Part shown: positions 19,496 through 28,395 of the stretch, in pieces
How the letters are laid out: the number at the start of each line of letters is the position of its first letter
How positions within the stretch are numbered: position 1 is the first letter of the stretch
Assembly: GCA_004299705.1 (NCBI GenBank)
Contig: SCQS01000060.1
Coordinates: 36,568 to 100,567 of the forward strand
Direction of reading: 5' to 3'
Length of the DNA stretch: 64,000 nt
Source of the DNA: Rhodanobacteraceae bacterium
GTDB taxonomy: Bacteria > Pseudomonadota > Gammaproteobacteria > Xanthomonadales > Rhodanobacteraceae
The notes under the pieces: model-generated
What the model saw: only the letters and a program-made list of their open reading frames with translations
Databases searched by the model: none
Told to the model about the DNA's origin: nothing
Program-made: the position numbers and the translations under genes

Positions 19496-21751
19496 ATGCA
19501 CAGCAAGCGTTCCACGTTTCGGGTCCGGGCACTTTCGATCGCCATCGCGTCTGCCATTGCGTGGGTGCCGTTGGCCCATGCACAAACCAGCCAGGCTGCC
19601 AACCAACAGACATCCTCAGCGGGCACGCGGGCGGTGACCCTGCCGACCATCGTCGTCACGGCCAACAAGCGCACCCAGAACGTGCAGGACGTACCCATGG
19701 GTGTGTCGGTCATCGGCGGCTTCCAGCTCGAACGGATGAACGCGGCCGACTTCGGGGATTACCTGTCGCAAATGCCGGGCGTGAACCTCATCTCGGGCGG
19801 CGAGGGCCAGACCCAGATCGTGATACGCGGCATCACTTCCGGTTCGCGCCAGCCCAACTCCAGCGTGGGTACCTACATCGACGACGCGCCGTTCGGTTCC
19901 AGCACCGTGTATGCGATCGGCGGCCTGCTGACACCGGACATCGACCCCTCGGACCTGGAACGCGTCGAGGTGCTGCGCGGACCGCAGGGCACGCTGTACG
20001 GTTCCAACACGCTCGGCGGCCTGATCAAATTCGTGACGCGGCCGCCCGACACCACGGCTTTTTCGGGCCGGGTGCAGACGGACGTCACCAGCCTCGCTCA
20101 CGGTGGCACCGGGTTCGGCACGCGCGTAATGTTGAACGCGCCATTGGTGGACAACAAACTCGCCGTGCGCGTGAACGGATTCAAGCGCAACGACCCGGGC
20201 TACATCGATGACATCGGCAAGGGCCAGAAAGACGCCAACAAGGCCGACGTCGATGGCGGCCGCGTGCAAGTGCTGTGGACACCCAACGAGCGCGTTTCCT
20301 TGCGGGTGTCGGCGCTGTTCCAGAACCTCGACAGCGACGATCTTGCCAATGGTGGCGTCGACGTCGACCCGTACACGCTGCAACCCATCTACGGCCGCTA
20401 TACCTCCAAGCACCCACCGGGTACCGGCCAGTTCGATCTTGGTTACCGGATGTACGACGCGACCCTGCAGGCCGACCTCGGCTGGGCCAAGTTGATCGCG
20501 ACCACCAGTTACGACCACTTGGGTCTCGACCAGAACTTCGACCTCACCCAGGCCTACGGCCCCATCCTCGGACCCATCTTCGGCCTACCCAATCCGGGAT
20601 TTTCCGAGTTCACGCCGGTTTCGCAGAACAAGCTCACCCAGGAAATCCGTCTGCAATCGCCATCAACCCAAAAACTCGAATGGCGCGTCGGCTTGTTCTA
20701 CACGCACGAACGCAGCCGTTACGGCGAAAGCGTGCTGAGCTTCGATTCGATCACCGGCGACCCCATCCCATTGCCCACGCTGGCCGACCTCAATCTCGGC
20801 CCCGCGAACTTCACCGAATGGGCCGGCTACGGCGACATCACTTACCACTTCACGCCGCGCTTCGACGTGCTGCTGGGCGTGCGCTACACCCACGACAAGA
20901 CCCAATACACCCAGACCGGCGAAGGGCTGCTGGTCGGCTCGTCGAGTTTCACCACCACCGGCACCGACTCCCCGACCACTTACCTGATCAATCCGTCGTT
21001 CAAGCTCAGAGACGACGTGATGCTGTACGCGCGCATCGCTTCGGGGTTCCGTCCGGGCGGCCCCAACGTGGGCGTGCCGCCCGGCCTTGGCGCGCCGGTG
21101 ACCTTCGGCCCGGACAAGCTGGTGAACTACGAGGTCGGCCTGAAATCCACGCTGCTGCAAAACAAGATGACCTTCGACATCGATGCGTTCTACATCGACT
21201 GGAGCCAGATCCAGCTGGAAAGCAACGTCGCCGGCATCGGCTTCCTGAGCAACGGCGGCAAGGCCAAGAGCCAGGGCCTCGAAGCGGCACTGGAATATCG
21301 CCCGGTCGTCGGCCTGACCCTGAGCGCGAACGCCGCGTACACCGACGCGGTACTGACCGAGAACACACCGGTGGGTCTGGTCGGATTTACAGGCGATCGC
21401 CTGCCCTACGTGCCGCGCTGGAACGCCAACGTGGGCGCCGAATACATTTTCCCGATCGCCAACGGTTGGTCGGGCTACGCCGGCATCAACTATGGCTACG
21501 TGGGCGAGCGCATCAGCGACTTCCAGTCGGTGCCGGATGCGCGTTTCAACCTGCCGGGGTATCGGGTGCTCGACCTGCATGCGGGCGTGAACTACGGCAG
21601 GTGGACTTTCGGCGCCTTCATCAAGAACGCGACGGACAGCCGTGGCGTCACCATGCTGTCGTTCGAAACCACCGACCCGACCGCCAGTCCCTACTCGGCC
21701 ACCTATGTCCAGCCGCGTTTGATCGGTGTCACCGCGAGCGTGGATTTCTGA
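19496..21751 (+). CDS. TonB-dependent outer-membrane receptor
   Basis: A 751-residue outer-membrane beta-barrel for TonB-energised uptake. A signal peptide ends near AHAQ (about residue 29). A TonB-box-like TLPTIVVTA precedes the plug domain (about 60-175, with GVNLISGG, VIRGIT and RVEVLRGPQGTLYGSNT). The barrel ends with an aromatic-terminated VTASVDF strand. AGGAGG lies 7 bases before ATG 19496, which decides the start over in-frame ATGs upstream. Plug and barrel resemble the broad iron-complex/oligosaccharide class. Because the downstream genes handle peptides with D-residues, a peptide or muropeptide cargo is my inference. Confidence 0.88.
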   Translation: MHSKRSTFRVRALSIAIASAIAWVPLAHAQTSQAANQQTSSAGTRAVTLPTIVVTANKRTQNVQDVPMGVSVIGGFQLERMNAADFGDYLSQMPGVNLISGGEGQTQIVIRGITSGSRQPNSSVGTYIDDAPFGSSTVYAIGGLLTPDIDPSDLERVEVLRGPQGTLYGSNTLGGLIKFVTRPPDTTAFSGRVQTDVTSLAHGGTGFGTRVMLNAPLVDNKLAVRVNGFKRNDPGYIDDIGKGQKDANKADVDGGRVQVLWTPNERVSLRVSALFQNLDSDDLANGGVDVDPYTLQPIYGRYTSKHPPGTGQFDLGYRMYDATLQADLGWAKLIATTSYDHLGLDQNFDLTQAYGPILGPIFGLPNPGFSEFTPVSQNKLTQEIRLQSPSTQKLEWRVGLFYTHERSRYGESVLSFDSITGDPIPLPTLADLNLGPANFTEWAGYGDITYHFTPRFDVLLGVRYTHDKTQYTQTGEGLLVGSSSFTTTGTDSPTTYLINPSFKLRDDVMLYARIASGFRPGGPNVGVPPGLGAPVTFGPDKLVNYEVGLKSTLLQNKMTFDIDAFYIDWSQIQLESNVAGIGFLSNGGKAKSQGLEAALEYRPVVGLTLSANAAYTDAVLTENTPVGLVGFTGDRLPYVPRWNANVGAEYIFPIANGWSGYAGINYGYVGERISDFQSVPDARFNLPGYRVLDLHAGVNYGRWTFGAFIKNATDSRGVTMLSFETTDPTASPYSATYVQPRLIGVTASVDF

Positions 21752-21777
21752 GCGGCGCATGAGCCGCCAACCTCGTC

Positions 21778-21805
21778 GCGCGCCATCGCCACGGCCTTGG
21801 CGCGC
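21778..21805 (+). repeat. GC-rich hairpin between receptor and hydrolase genes
   Basis: GCGCGCCA (21778-21785) pairs with TGGCGCGC (21798-21805) around a 12-base loop in the 129-base gap after the receptor. It lacks a T-run, so it could act as an mRNA-stabilising or attenuating hairpin rather than a terminator. Confidence 0.45.
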
Positions 21806-21880
21806 GCACATCGAACGCAACATGCTGTACTGGTACCCGCCTGCGCAAGCCCCCGTGACGCGCCCACACGTCGGAGAAGC

Positions 21881-23893
21881 ATGATGACCTTTCGCACCGC
21901 CATCGCCACGCTGATGCTGGCCGTCGCCATTGCGGCACCGGCGGCGACCCCGCCATCGCCGCCAAGTTCGGCCGTTCCCGTGACGACGCCTTCCGCAAAT
22001 CCGGCGCCCGCCGTCGTCACGACAGCCACCAGCACGGCACCGACGCTAGCTGCGCAGGATCTGGGCACGTTCTTCGGCGGGCTGGTGCCGTACATGCTGA
22101 AGCGCAACGACATCGCCGGCGGCGTGATCGCGGTGGTCAAGGACGGCAAGCTGATCTTCGCGCACGGTTACGGCTACGCAAACGTCGCCAAGCGCACGCC
22201 CGTGATCCCCGACCAGACGCTGTTCCGGATCGGCTCGGTGTCCAAGCTGTTCACCTGGACCGCGGTGCTGCAACTGGTCGCCGAGGGCAAGATCAACCTC
22301 GACGCCGACGTCAACCAGTACCTGGATTTCCAGATCCCGGCGAAATTCGGCAAGCCGATCACGATGCGCGACCTGATGACGATGACGCCCGGGTTCGCCG
22401 AAACCCTGCGCAATCTGATGGTCGCGAAGCCCAGCCAGCTGGTGTCGCTGCGCGATTATCTCGTCGAGCACTTGCCGCCCCGGATTTTTCCGCCCGGCAA
22501 GGTGGTGGCGTACTCGAACTACGGCGCGACGCTGGCGGGTTACATCGTGCAGCGCGTATCCGGCGAACCGTTCGACCAGTACGTCGCGCAGCACATCCTG
22601 AAGCCGTTGCAGATGACGCATTCGACCTTCGACCAGCCGCTGCCATCGTCCTGGCGCGGAAACCTCGCGGCCGGCTACGTGACCGCCAGCGATGCCAAGG
22701 CGATGCCGTTCGAACTGATCCAGGCGTGGCCGGCGGGGTCGTTCACCTCCACCGCCACCGACATGGCGAAGTTCATGCTGATGCAACTGCAGGACGGCCA
22801 GTACGACGATGCCAGGGTGCTGCCAGCGGCCATCGCGAAACTGATGCACAGCCATCACTACAGCGCCGCGCCGGGCATCAACGGCTACGACTTCGGTTTC
22901 TACCAGGAAAACCGCAACGGCCTGCGCATCATCGGGCACGCCGGCGACACCAACTTCTTCCACACCGACCTGCACCTGTTACTCGACAAGAACATCGGCG
23001 TGTTCATGTCCTTCAACAGCGCCGGCAAGGCGCCGAACGGAACCGCCGAAGCCGTGCGCACCGAGCTGTTCCACGCGTTCCTCGATCGCTATTTTCCGTA
23101 CACGCCACCCACCAAGCCGATACTCGCGAGCGCCAAACGCGATGCCGCGCGCGTGGCCGGCTGGTATTGGGCAAGCCGTCGCGAGGACAGTGGATTGCGC
23201 CTGGTCTATCTGCTGAGCCAATTGCAAGTCGGCGCGCTGCCCAACGGCGACATCACCGTCAGCATGCTGAAGGACGCCAGCGGCGCCGTGAAGCACTGGC
23301 GCGAGATCGGCCCGCTGCTTTATCAGCAGGTCAACGGCCAATCGAAACTGCGTTTCGTCACCAACGCGGATGGGTCGATCAAATGGTGGGCCACGGACGA
23401 CTTCCCGCCCGTCGAAGTGTTCCAGCCGGTGCACGGGCTATCGCAGATGGGCTGGTTCCTGCCGCTGACCGAAATCGCGGTCGGCGTGTTCCTGCTGACC
23501 TTGCTGGTCTGGATTGGCGGCGCAATCGCGCGGCGCCGCTTCGGCAGGAAGCTCGCCTTCGCACCGGGGCAATTCGGGTTGCGGCTGGCGGCCCGCATCG
23601 GCGTGATCGTGTTGCTGGTTTTGGTGGTGGGTTGGCTGGCCCTGTTGATGCAACTTTCCCAGCCAACCGGGCTGCTGGTCGATTTCGACGGTCCGTTGAT
23701 GCTGCTGTTCGCGCTGGGCGTGCTCGGCATCCTGGGCGGCATCGCGATCATTCAGGATGCGCTGTGGCGGGTCGTGCGCGGGCCGGGCGGCGTACTGGCG
23801 CGCGGCGGCGAACTGATCCTCGGCCTGTGTGCGCTGTACGGAATCTGGGTGATCCTCGCCTTCGGCCTCGTCAACTTCAACTTCCATTATTGA
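21881..23893 (+). CDS. Membrane-anchored serine hydrolase A (beta-lactamase/D-peptidase fold)
   Basis: A 670-residue exported enzyme of the class-C beta-lactamase / D-Ala-D-Ala-carboxypeptidase superfamily. A signal peptide (1-22) and Pro/Ala linker precede the catalytic domain (about 60-400). The nucleophile motif SVSK holds Ser119 and Lys122, followed by YSN at 211-213 and a third motif HAG at 353-355. A beta-rich segment follows, then four or five hydrophobic helices from about 525 to the C-terminus. Start ATG 21881 follows GGAGAAGC. It is homologous along its whole length to the second hydrolase of this island. Likely a D-aminopeptidase, carboxypeptidase or esterase on peptidoglycan-like peptides; the exact reaction is unknown. 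Confidence 0.82.
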   Translation: MMTFRTAIATLMLAVAIAAPAATPPSPPSSAVPVTTPSANPAPAVVTTATSTAPTLAAQDLGTFFGGLVPYMLKRNDIAGGVIAVVKDGKLIFAHGYGYANVAKRTPVIPDQTLFRIGSVSKLFTWTAVLQLVAEGKINLDADVNQYLDFQIPAKFGKPITMRDLMTMTPGFAETLRNLMVAKPSQLVSLRDYLVEHLPPRIFPPGKVVAYSNYGATLAGYIVQRVSGEPFDQYVAQHILKPLQMTHSTFDQPLPSSWRGNLAAGYVTASDAKAMPFELIQAWPAGSFTSTATDMAKFMLMQLQDGQYDDARVLPAAIAKLMHSHHYSAAPGINGYDFGFYQENRNGLRIIGHAGDTNFFHTDLHLLLDKNIGVFMSFNSAGKAPNGTAEAVRTELFHAFLDRYFPYTPPTKPILASAKRDAARVAGWYWASRREDSGLRLVYLLSQLQVGALPNGDITVSMLKDASGAVKHWREIGPLLYQQVNGQSKLRFVTNADGSIKWWATDDFPPVEVFQPVHGLSQMGWFLPLTEIAVGVFLLTLLVWIGGAIARRRFGRKLAFAPGQFGLRLAARIGVIVLLVLVVGWLALLMQLSQPTGLLVDFDGPLMLLFALGVLGILGGIAIIQDALWRVVRGPGGVLARGGELILGLCALYGIWVILAFGLVNFNFHY

Positions 23894-23906
23894 CGGGGCG
23901 CGAACG

Positions 23907-25304
23907 GTGCAGACCGCCCACCGCGAACCCGACGCGCCTGTGCAAACGGCATCCATGGACAACGCCGCAGGTGCGGCGCCGGCCTACCGCGAGCAGCTCG
24001 ACCGCAGGCTGGGACTGCCGCAACTGGTGGTGTACGGCATGCTGTTCGTGGTGCCGATCGCGCCGATGGCGGTGTACGGCTTCGTCGCCCGCGAGAGCTT
24101 CGGCATGGTGCCGCTGGTGTACGCGGTCGGCATCGTGGCGATGCTGTTCACGGCACTCAGCTACCGGCAGATGAGCGGCACTTTCCCCTACGCCGGATCG
24201 GTGTATTCCTACGTGCAGCGCGGGCTGCATCCGTACGCCGGCTTCATCGCCGGCTGGGTGATCCTGGCCGACTACCTGCTGATCCCGGCGCTGATCTTCG
24301 CCTTGAGCGCGTCGTGGCTGCGCGGGCTGATGCCAGCGGTGCCAAGCTGGGTGTGGATCGTAGCGTTCGTGCTGATCAACACCGGCGTGAACGTCGCCGG
24401 TATCCGCTTGCAGGCGAAGGCGCACCTGGTGTTGCTGGCGATCGAAGTGATCGCGCTGCTGGTGTTCGTGGTGTTCGCGATCGATTTCGTGTTCATCGCC
24501 CACCACGGTGTCGGAGGCTGGTCGCTCGCGCCGTTCTGGCAGCCCGCGCACATGAACGACGGCTTCATCGCCACCGCAACGTCGATCGCGGTGCTGAGTT
24601 TTCTCGGCTTCGACGCCATCAGCACGCTGGCCGAGGAAACCCGCAACCCGCGCGTTGCGGTCGGCAATGCCATCCTGATCACGCTGCTGCTGCTCGGCGC
24701 GGTCTTCATCGGGGAAACCTGGCTGGCCGCGCTGGCGCATCCCGACTATCGGACGCTGGACGCGGAACTCGGCTTCTTCCAGATCGCCCGCGAGGTCGGC
24801 GGACAGTGGCTGTACCTGTCGCTGATCGTGATCAACGTGGCCGCCGCCGGCATCGCCAACGCGATGGCGGCACAGGCCGCGATTTCACGCATCCTGTTCG
24901 CGATGGGACGCGATCGTGTGCTGCCCGGTTCGGCATTCCTCGCGCATGTCAGCCCGCGTTTCCGTACGCCGGTGAACGCGACATTGCTGGTGGCGATGGT
25001 TTCGCTGGTGTTGGCGCTGCTGGTGCCTGCCGAGCTGCTGCTGAAGCTGGTCAATTTCGGCGCGCTTACCGCGTTCATGCTGCTCAACGTCACGGTGTTC
25101 GCCTACTTTTTCGTGAAGCAGAAACGGCGGCGCCAGTTCCTGCGTTACCTGGTGTTCCCCGCGCTCGGTTTCGCGATCGTCGCCTTCGTATGGTGCGGGT
25201 TCGATCGCACCACGCTGCTGTTCGGCGGCAGTTGGCTGGTGATCGGATTGATCGTCGGCGCGTTCAAGCAGCGCGCCCCACTGCCCTTCGAGCCATCGCC
25301 ATGA
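23907..25304 (+). CDS. APC-superfamily amino-acid permease
   Basis: A 465-residue inner-membrane transporter with 12 predicted helices. The N-terminal RLGLPQLVVYGMLFVVPIAP, the GTFPYAGSVYSYVQRGLHPY loop and FLGFDAISTLAEETRNP are APC-family features. GTG 23907 and ATG 23955 are both possible starts; neither has a clear ribosome site. It is sandwiched between two paralogous serine hydrolases, 13 bases after the first and overlapping the second by four. The likely job is to import the amino acids or dipeptides those enzymes release. The exact substrate cannot be read from sequence. Confidence 0.85.
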   Translation: MQTAHREPDAPVQTASMDNAAGAAPAYREQLDRRLGLPQLVVYGMLFVVPIAPMAVYGFVARESFGMVPLVYAVGIVAMLFTALSYRQMSGTFPYAGSVYSYVQRGLHPYAGFIAGWVILADYLLIPALIFALSASWLRGLMPAVPSWVWIVAFVLINTGVNVAGIRLQAKAHLVLLAIEVIALLVFVVFAIDFVFIAHHGVGGWSLAPFWQPAHMNDGFIATATSIAVLSFLGFDAISTLAEETRNPRVAVGNAILITLLLLGAVFIGETWLAALAHPDYRTLDAELGFFQIAREVGGQWLYLSLIVINVAAAGIANAMAAQAAISRILFAMGRDRVLPGSAFLAHVSPRFRTPVNATLLVAMVSLVLALLVPAELLLKLVNFGALTAFMLLNVTVFAYFFVKQKRRRQFLRYLVFPALGFAIVAFVWCGFDRTTLLFGGSWLVIGLIVGAFKQRAPLPFEPSP

Positions 25305-27289
25305 ACCTTTTGACGAAACTCGCCGCGACATTCGCACTCGCATGTACCGCCAGCGGCACGGCCGTGGCGCAAGCCCCACTGCAACCGACGCCGGCTGCAG
25401 CGGCCGTCGACGCGACTGCCGCCATGCCGAATGCGGCGGCAGCGCCGCTGACAGAAAGCGATCTCTCGACATTCTTCGGCGGCCTGGTTCCGTACATGCT
25501 CAAGCGCGGCGACATAGCCGGCGGCGTGGTCGTGGTCGTCAAGGACGGCAAGGTGCTGTTCGCCGAGGGCTACGGCCATGCCGACCTGAAGACGCGCGCG
25601 CCCGTATCGACCGCCACCACGTTGTTCCGGATCGGCTCGGTGTCGAAACTGTTCACCTGGACCGCGGTGATGCAACTGGTGCAGGCGGGCAAATTGAACC
25701 TCGACCGCGACATCAATGCGTATCTCGACTTCAGGATTCCACCCGCGTTCGGCAAGCCGATCACCTTGCGCGACCTGATGACACACACGCCGGGCTTCGA
25801 GGACACCGCGCGCGACCTGCTGCCCGCCACGCCCGCCGGCACCAACCTCGAACGCTATCTCAAGGCGCACGTGCCCGCGCGCATCTTTCCGCCCGGCAAG
25901 ATCGTGGCGTATTCCAATTACGGCGCGGGACTGGCCGGTTACATCGTGCAGCGCGTGTCGGGCGAGCCGTTCGACGACTACATCCGGCAACACATCCTCC
26001 AGCCACTTGACATGCAGCACTCCACGTTCGCGCAACCACTGCCGGCGAACCTGGCGCCGTTGCTCGCGAAAGGTTATGCGTCGGCTTCGGATGGCGTCGC
26101 CAAGCCCTTCGAGCTGGCCAATCCCGCGCCCGCCGGCGCCATGACTTCGTCTGCGCTGGACATGGCGAACTTCATGATCGCGCAGTTGCAGGACGGCCGT
26201 TTCGGCGACACCCGCATCCTGTCGCGGGCAACCGCCGAACTGATGCACAGCCCGCAATACACCGCGGCACCCGGCCTCAACGGCTTCGACCTAGGCTTCT
26301 ACCAGGAGAACCGCAACGGCCAGCGCATCATCGGCCATGGCGGCGACACCATCGTGTTCCACACCGACCTGCACCTGCTGCTGGACGCCGACGTCGGCCT
26401 GTTCGTGGCATTCAACAGCGAAGGCCGCAACGGTGCCGTCAACGACGTGCGCAGCGCGATCTTCCACGCGTTCCTCGATCGCTACTTTCCGTACCGCGCG
26501 CCACCGCTGCCCACCGCGACCACGGCCCGCGCCGACGCCGCGCGCGTCACAGGCTGGTACGAAAGCAGCCGCCGCAACCAGAGCGCACTGAGCCTGCTGT
26601 ACCTGCTGGGTGCGCAGCATGTCGTCGCGCAAGCGGACGGCACGCTGACCATCTCCGGCATGACCGATGCCGCCGGCGCACCGTTGCACTGGCGCGAAAT
26701 CGGGCCGCTGCGCTATCGGCAAGTCCACGGCCAGTCACTGGTCGAGTTCGTCGCCGATGCGCACGGCCGGATCCGCTACTTCGCGAGCGGCGAAGACCCG
26801 ACGGAGTTGTACCAGCGCCTGCCCGCATCGCACAGCCTCGGCACGTTCGGACCGCTGGTGCTGATTGCAACCCTGGTGATACTCGTGGCGCTGCTCACCT
26901 GGATCGCGGGCGGATGGATGCACCGTCATTACCGGCAGCCGCTCGCACTGACCTCGGGCCAACGCCACGCGCGCCTGTTGTCGCGGCTCGGCGCGGTCGC
27001 ACTCGCGCTCGTGGTGCTCGGCTGGCTGGCCTTGATCGTCACGATCTCCGTCGACGTACTGTTGCTGGTTCGCGGCGGCCTGGTGCCATGGATGTACCTG
27101 CTGTACGCGCTCGGCGTGCTGGCCCTGATCGGCACGTTGGCGATAGTCGCCAATGCCGTGCAGGCATGGTTTTCGCCGCGGCGCGGCAGGTGGACACGCG
27201 CCGGGGAAATCCTGTTGTCGCTCGCCGCGATCTACCTCGCGTGGTTCATCGTGGCGATGCGGCTGGTCAGCTTCAACGTGCATTTCTGA
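25301..27289 (+). CDS. Membrane-anchored serine hydrolase B (paralogue of A)
   Basis: A 662-residue paralogue of hydrolase A with identical layout: signal peptide (cleavage near AVAQA, about 24), linker, catalytic domain with SVSK (Ser113, Lys116), YSN at 204-206 and third motif HGG at 346-348, then C-terminal hydrophobic helices. Long blocks are shared with A (for example FRIGSVSKLFTWTAV and IGHxGDT...FHTDLHLLL). The third motif differs (HGG here, HAG in A), so the pair may have split specificity. ATG 25301 overlaps the permease stop by four bases, so translation is coupled. Confidence 0.82.
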   Translation: MNLLTKLAATFALACTASGTAVAQAPLQPTPAAAAVDATAAMPNAAAAPLTESDLSTFFGGLVPYMLKRGDIAGGVVVVVKDGKVLFAEGYGHADLKTRAPVSTATTLFRIGSVSKLFTWTAVMQLVQAGKLNLDRDINAYLDFRIPPAFGKPITLRDLMTHTPGFEDTARDLLPATPAGTNLERYLKAHVPARIFPPGKIVAYSNYGAGLAGYIVQRVSGEPFDDYIRQHILQPLDMQHSTFAQPLPANLAPLLAKGYASASDGVAKPFELANPAPAGAMTSSALDMANFMIAQLQDGRFGDTRILSRATAELMHSPQYTAAPGLNGFDLGFYQENRNGQRIIGHGGDTIVFHTDLHLLLDADVGLFVAFNSEGRNGAVNDVRSAIFHAFLDRYFPYRAPPLPTATTARADAARVTGWYESSRRNQSALSLLYLLGAQHVVAQADGTLTISGMTDAAGAPLHWREIGPLRYRQVHGQSLVEFVADAHGRIRYFASGEDPTELYQRLPASHSLGTFGPLVLIATLVILVALLTWIAGGWMHRHYRQPLALTSGQRHARLLSRLGAVALALVVLGWLALIVTISVDVLLLVRGGLVPWMYLLYALGVLALIGTLAIVANAVQAWFSPRRGRWTRAGEILLSLAAIYLAWFIVAMRLVSFNVHF

Positions 27290-27330
27290 CGGCCCCGCAG
27301 GCGCAAGCACAAGGACACCAAGGAAACGAC

Positions 27331-28353
27331 ATGAACGACGTCCAACATGGCCCGCTGCGGCTGCAGGCCCGCATCGAAAAGCGGACACTCAAGGCACCCT
27401 TTCGCATCACCGGCTACACCTTCACCGGCTTCGACGCGCTGGTGGTGGCGCTGTGTGACGGCGACCACACCGGCCGCGGCGAGGCGCAAGGTGTCTATTA
27501 CAGACACGACAATCCGCCGGAAATGCTGGCGCAGGTGGAAGCGTTGCGCGACCGCATCGAGCATGGCATCACCCGCGCCGAACTGCTGGATCGGCTGCCG
27601 CCCGGAGGCGCCCGCAACGCGCTGGACGCGGCGTTGTGGGACCTGGAGGCAAGCCGTCGCAGCGTGCCAGCATGGCAACTCGCGGGCATCGATCCGCCGC
27701 GCCCGCTGCGGACCACCTTCACCATTGGTGCCGATGATCCGGCCCGCATGGCCGAACAGGCCCGGATGTTCACCGACGCGCGCGCGCTGAAACTCAAACT
27801 GACCGACGACGACGGGAACGCCGAACGCGTGCGCGCGGTGCGCGCGGCACGACCGGACGCGTGGATCATGGTCGACGCCAACCAGGGATTCACACGCGAT
27901 TCGCTCGCGTGCCTGTTGCCCACCTTGCAGCAGTGCCGAATCGCGCTGATCGAGCAACCCTTCCCGATCGGCAAGGAAAGCTGGCTGGACGACATCGACC
28001 GGCCCATTCCGATCGCCGCCGACGAAAGCGTGCAGGATCACACCGACCTCGCGCGCCTCGCCGGCCGCGTCGACGTCATCAACATCAAGCTGGACAAATG
28101 CGGCGGCCTCACCGAAGCGCTGGCGATGGCGCACCAGGCGCGTGCGATGGGTTTCGACCTGATGGTGGGCAACATGTCCGGCTCGTCGCTGGCGATGGCG
28201 CCGGCGTTCGTGCTGGGCCAGCAATGCGCGGTGGCCGACCTGGACGGGCCGTTGTACCTGCTCGAAGACTGTTCGCCCGGCGCGCGCTACCAGGACGGTT
28301 CGATCTGGTGCCCCGGCGAACTTTGGGGCGGCGGACTGCCGGCCGCGGCCTGA
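27331..28353 (+). CDS. Dipeptide epimerase (enolase superfamily, Ala-Glu epimerase type)
   Basis: A 340-residue cytoplasmic enzyme of the muconate-lactonising subgroup. The acid/base pair is Lys156 (in KLK) and Lys256 (in IKLDKCGG). Metal ligands are Asp182 (VDANQ), Glu208 (IEQPF) and Asp231 (ADES). A DLD motif at 303-305 matches the DxD that in L-Ala-D/L-Glu epimerases holds the substrate amino group. Such enzymes convert the L-Ala-D-Glu of murein peptides to L-Ala-L-Glu for catabolism. N-acetyl-D-Glu racemase (DgcA-like) is the main alternative. AAGGAAACGAC precedes ATG 27331. Its place after two hydrolases and a permease supports D-Glu salvage. Confidence 0.82.
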   Translation: MNDVQHGPLRLQARIEKRTLKAPFRITGYTFTGFDALVVALCDGDHTGRGEAQGVYYRHDNPPEMLAQVEALRDRIEHGITRAELLDRLPPGGARNALDAALWDLEASRRSVPAWQLAGIDPPRPLRTTFTIGADDPARMAEQARMFTDARALKLKLTDDDGNAERVRAVRAARPDAWIMVDANQGFTRDSLACLLPTLQQCRIALIEQPFPIGKESWLDDIDRPIPIAADESVQDHTDLARLAGRVDVINIKLDKCGGLTEALAMAHQARAMGFDLMVGNMSGSSLAMAPAFVLGQQCAVADLDGPLYLLEDCSPGARYQDGSIWCPGELWGGGLPAAA

Positions 28354-28395
28354 TGGCACACGGCGACTGCGCTGTTGCCCGATAATCGCACCACG

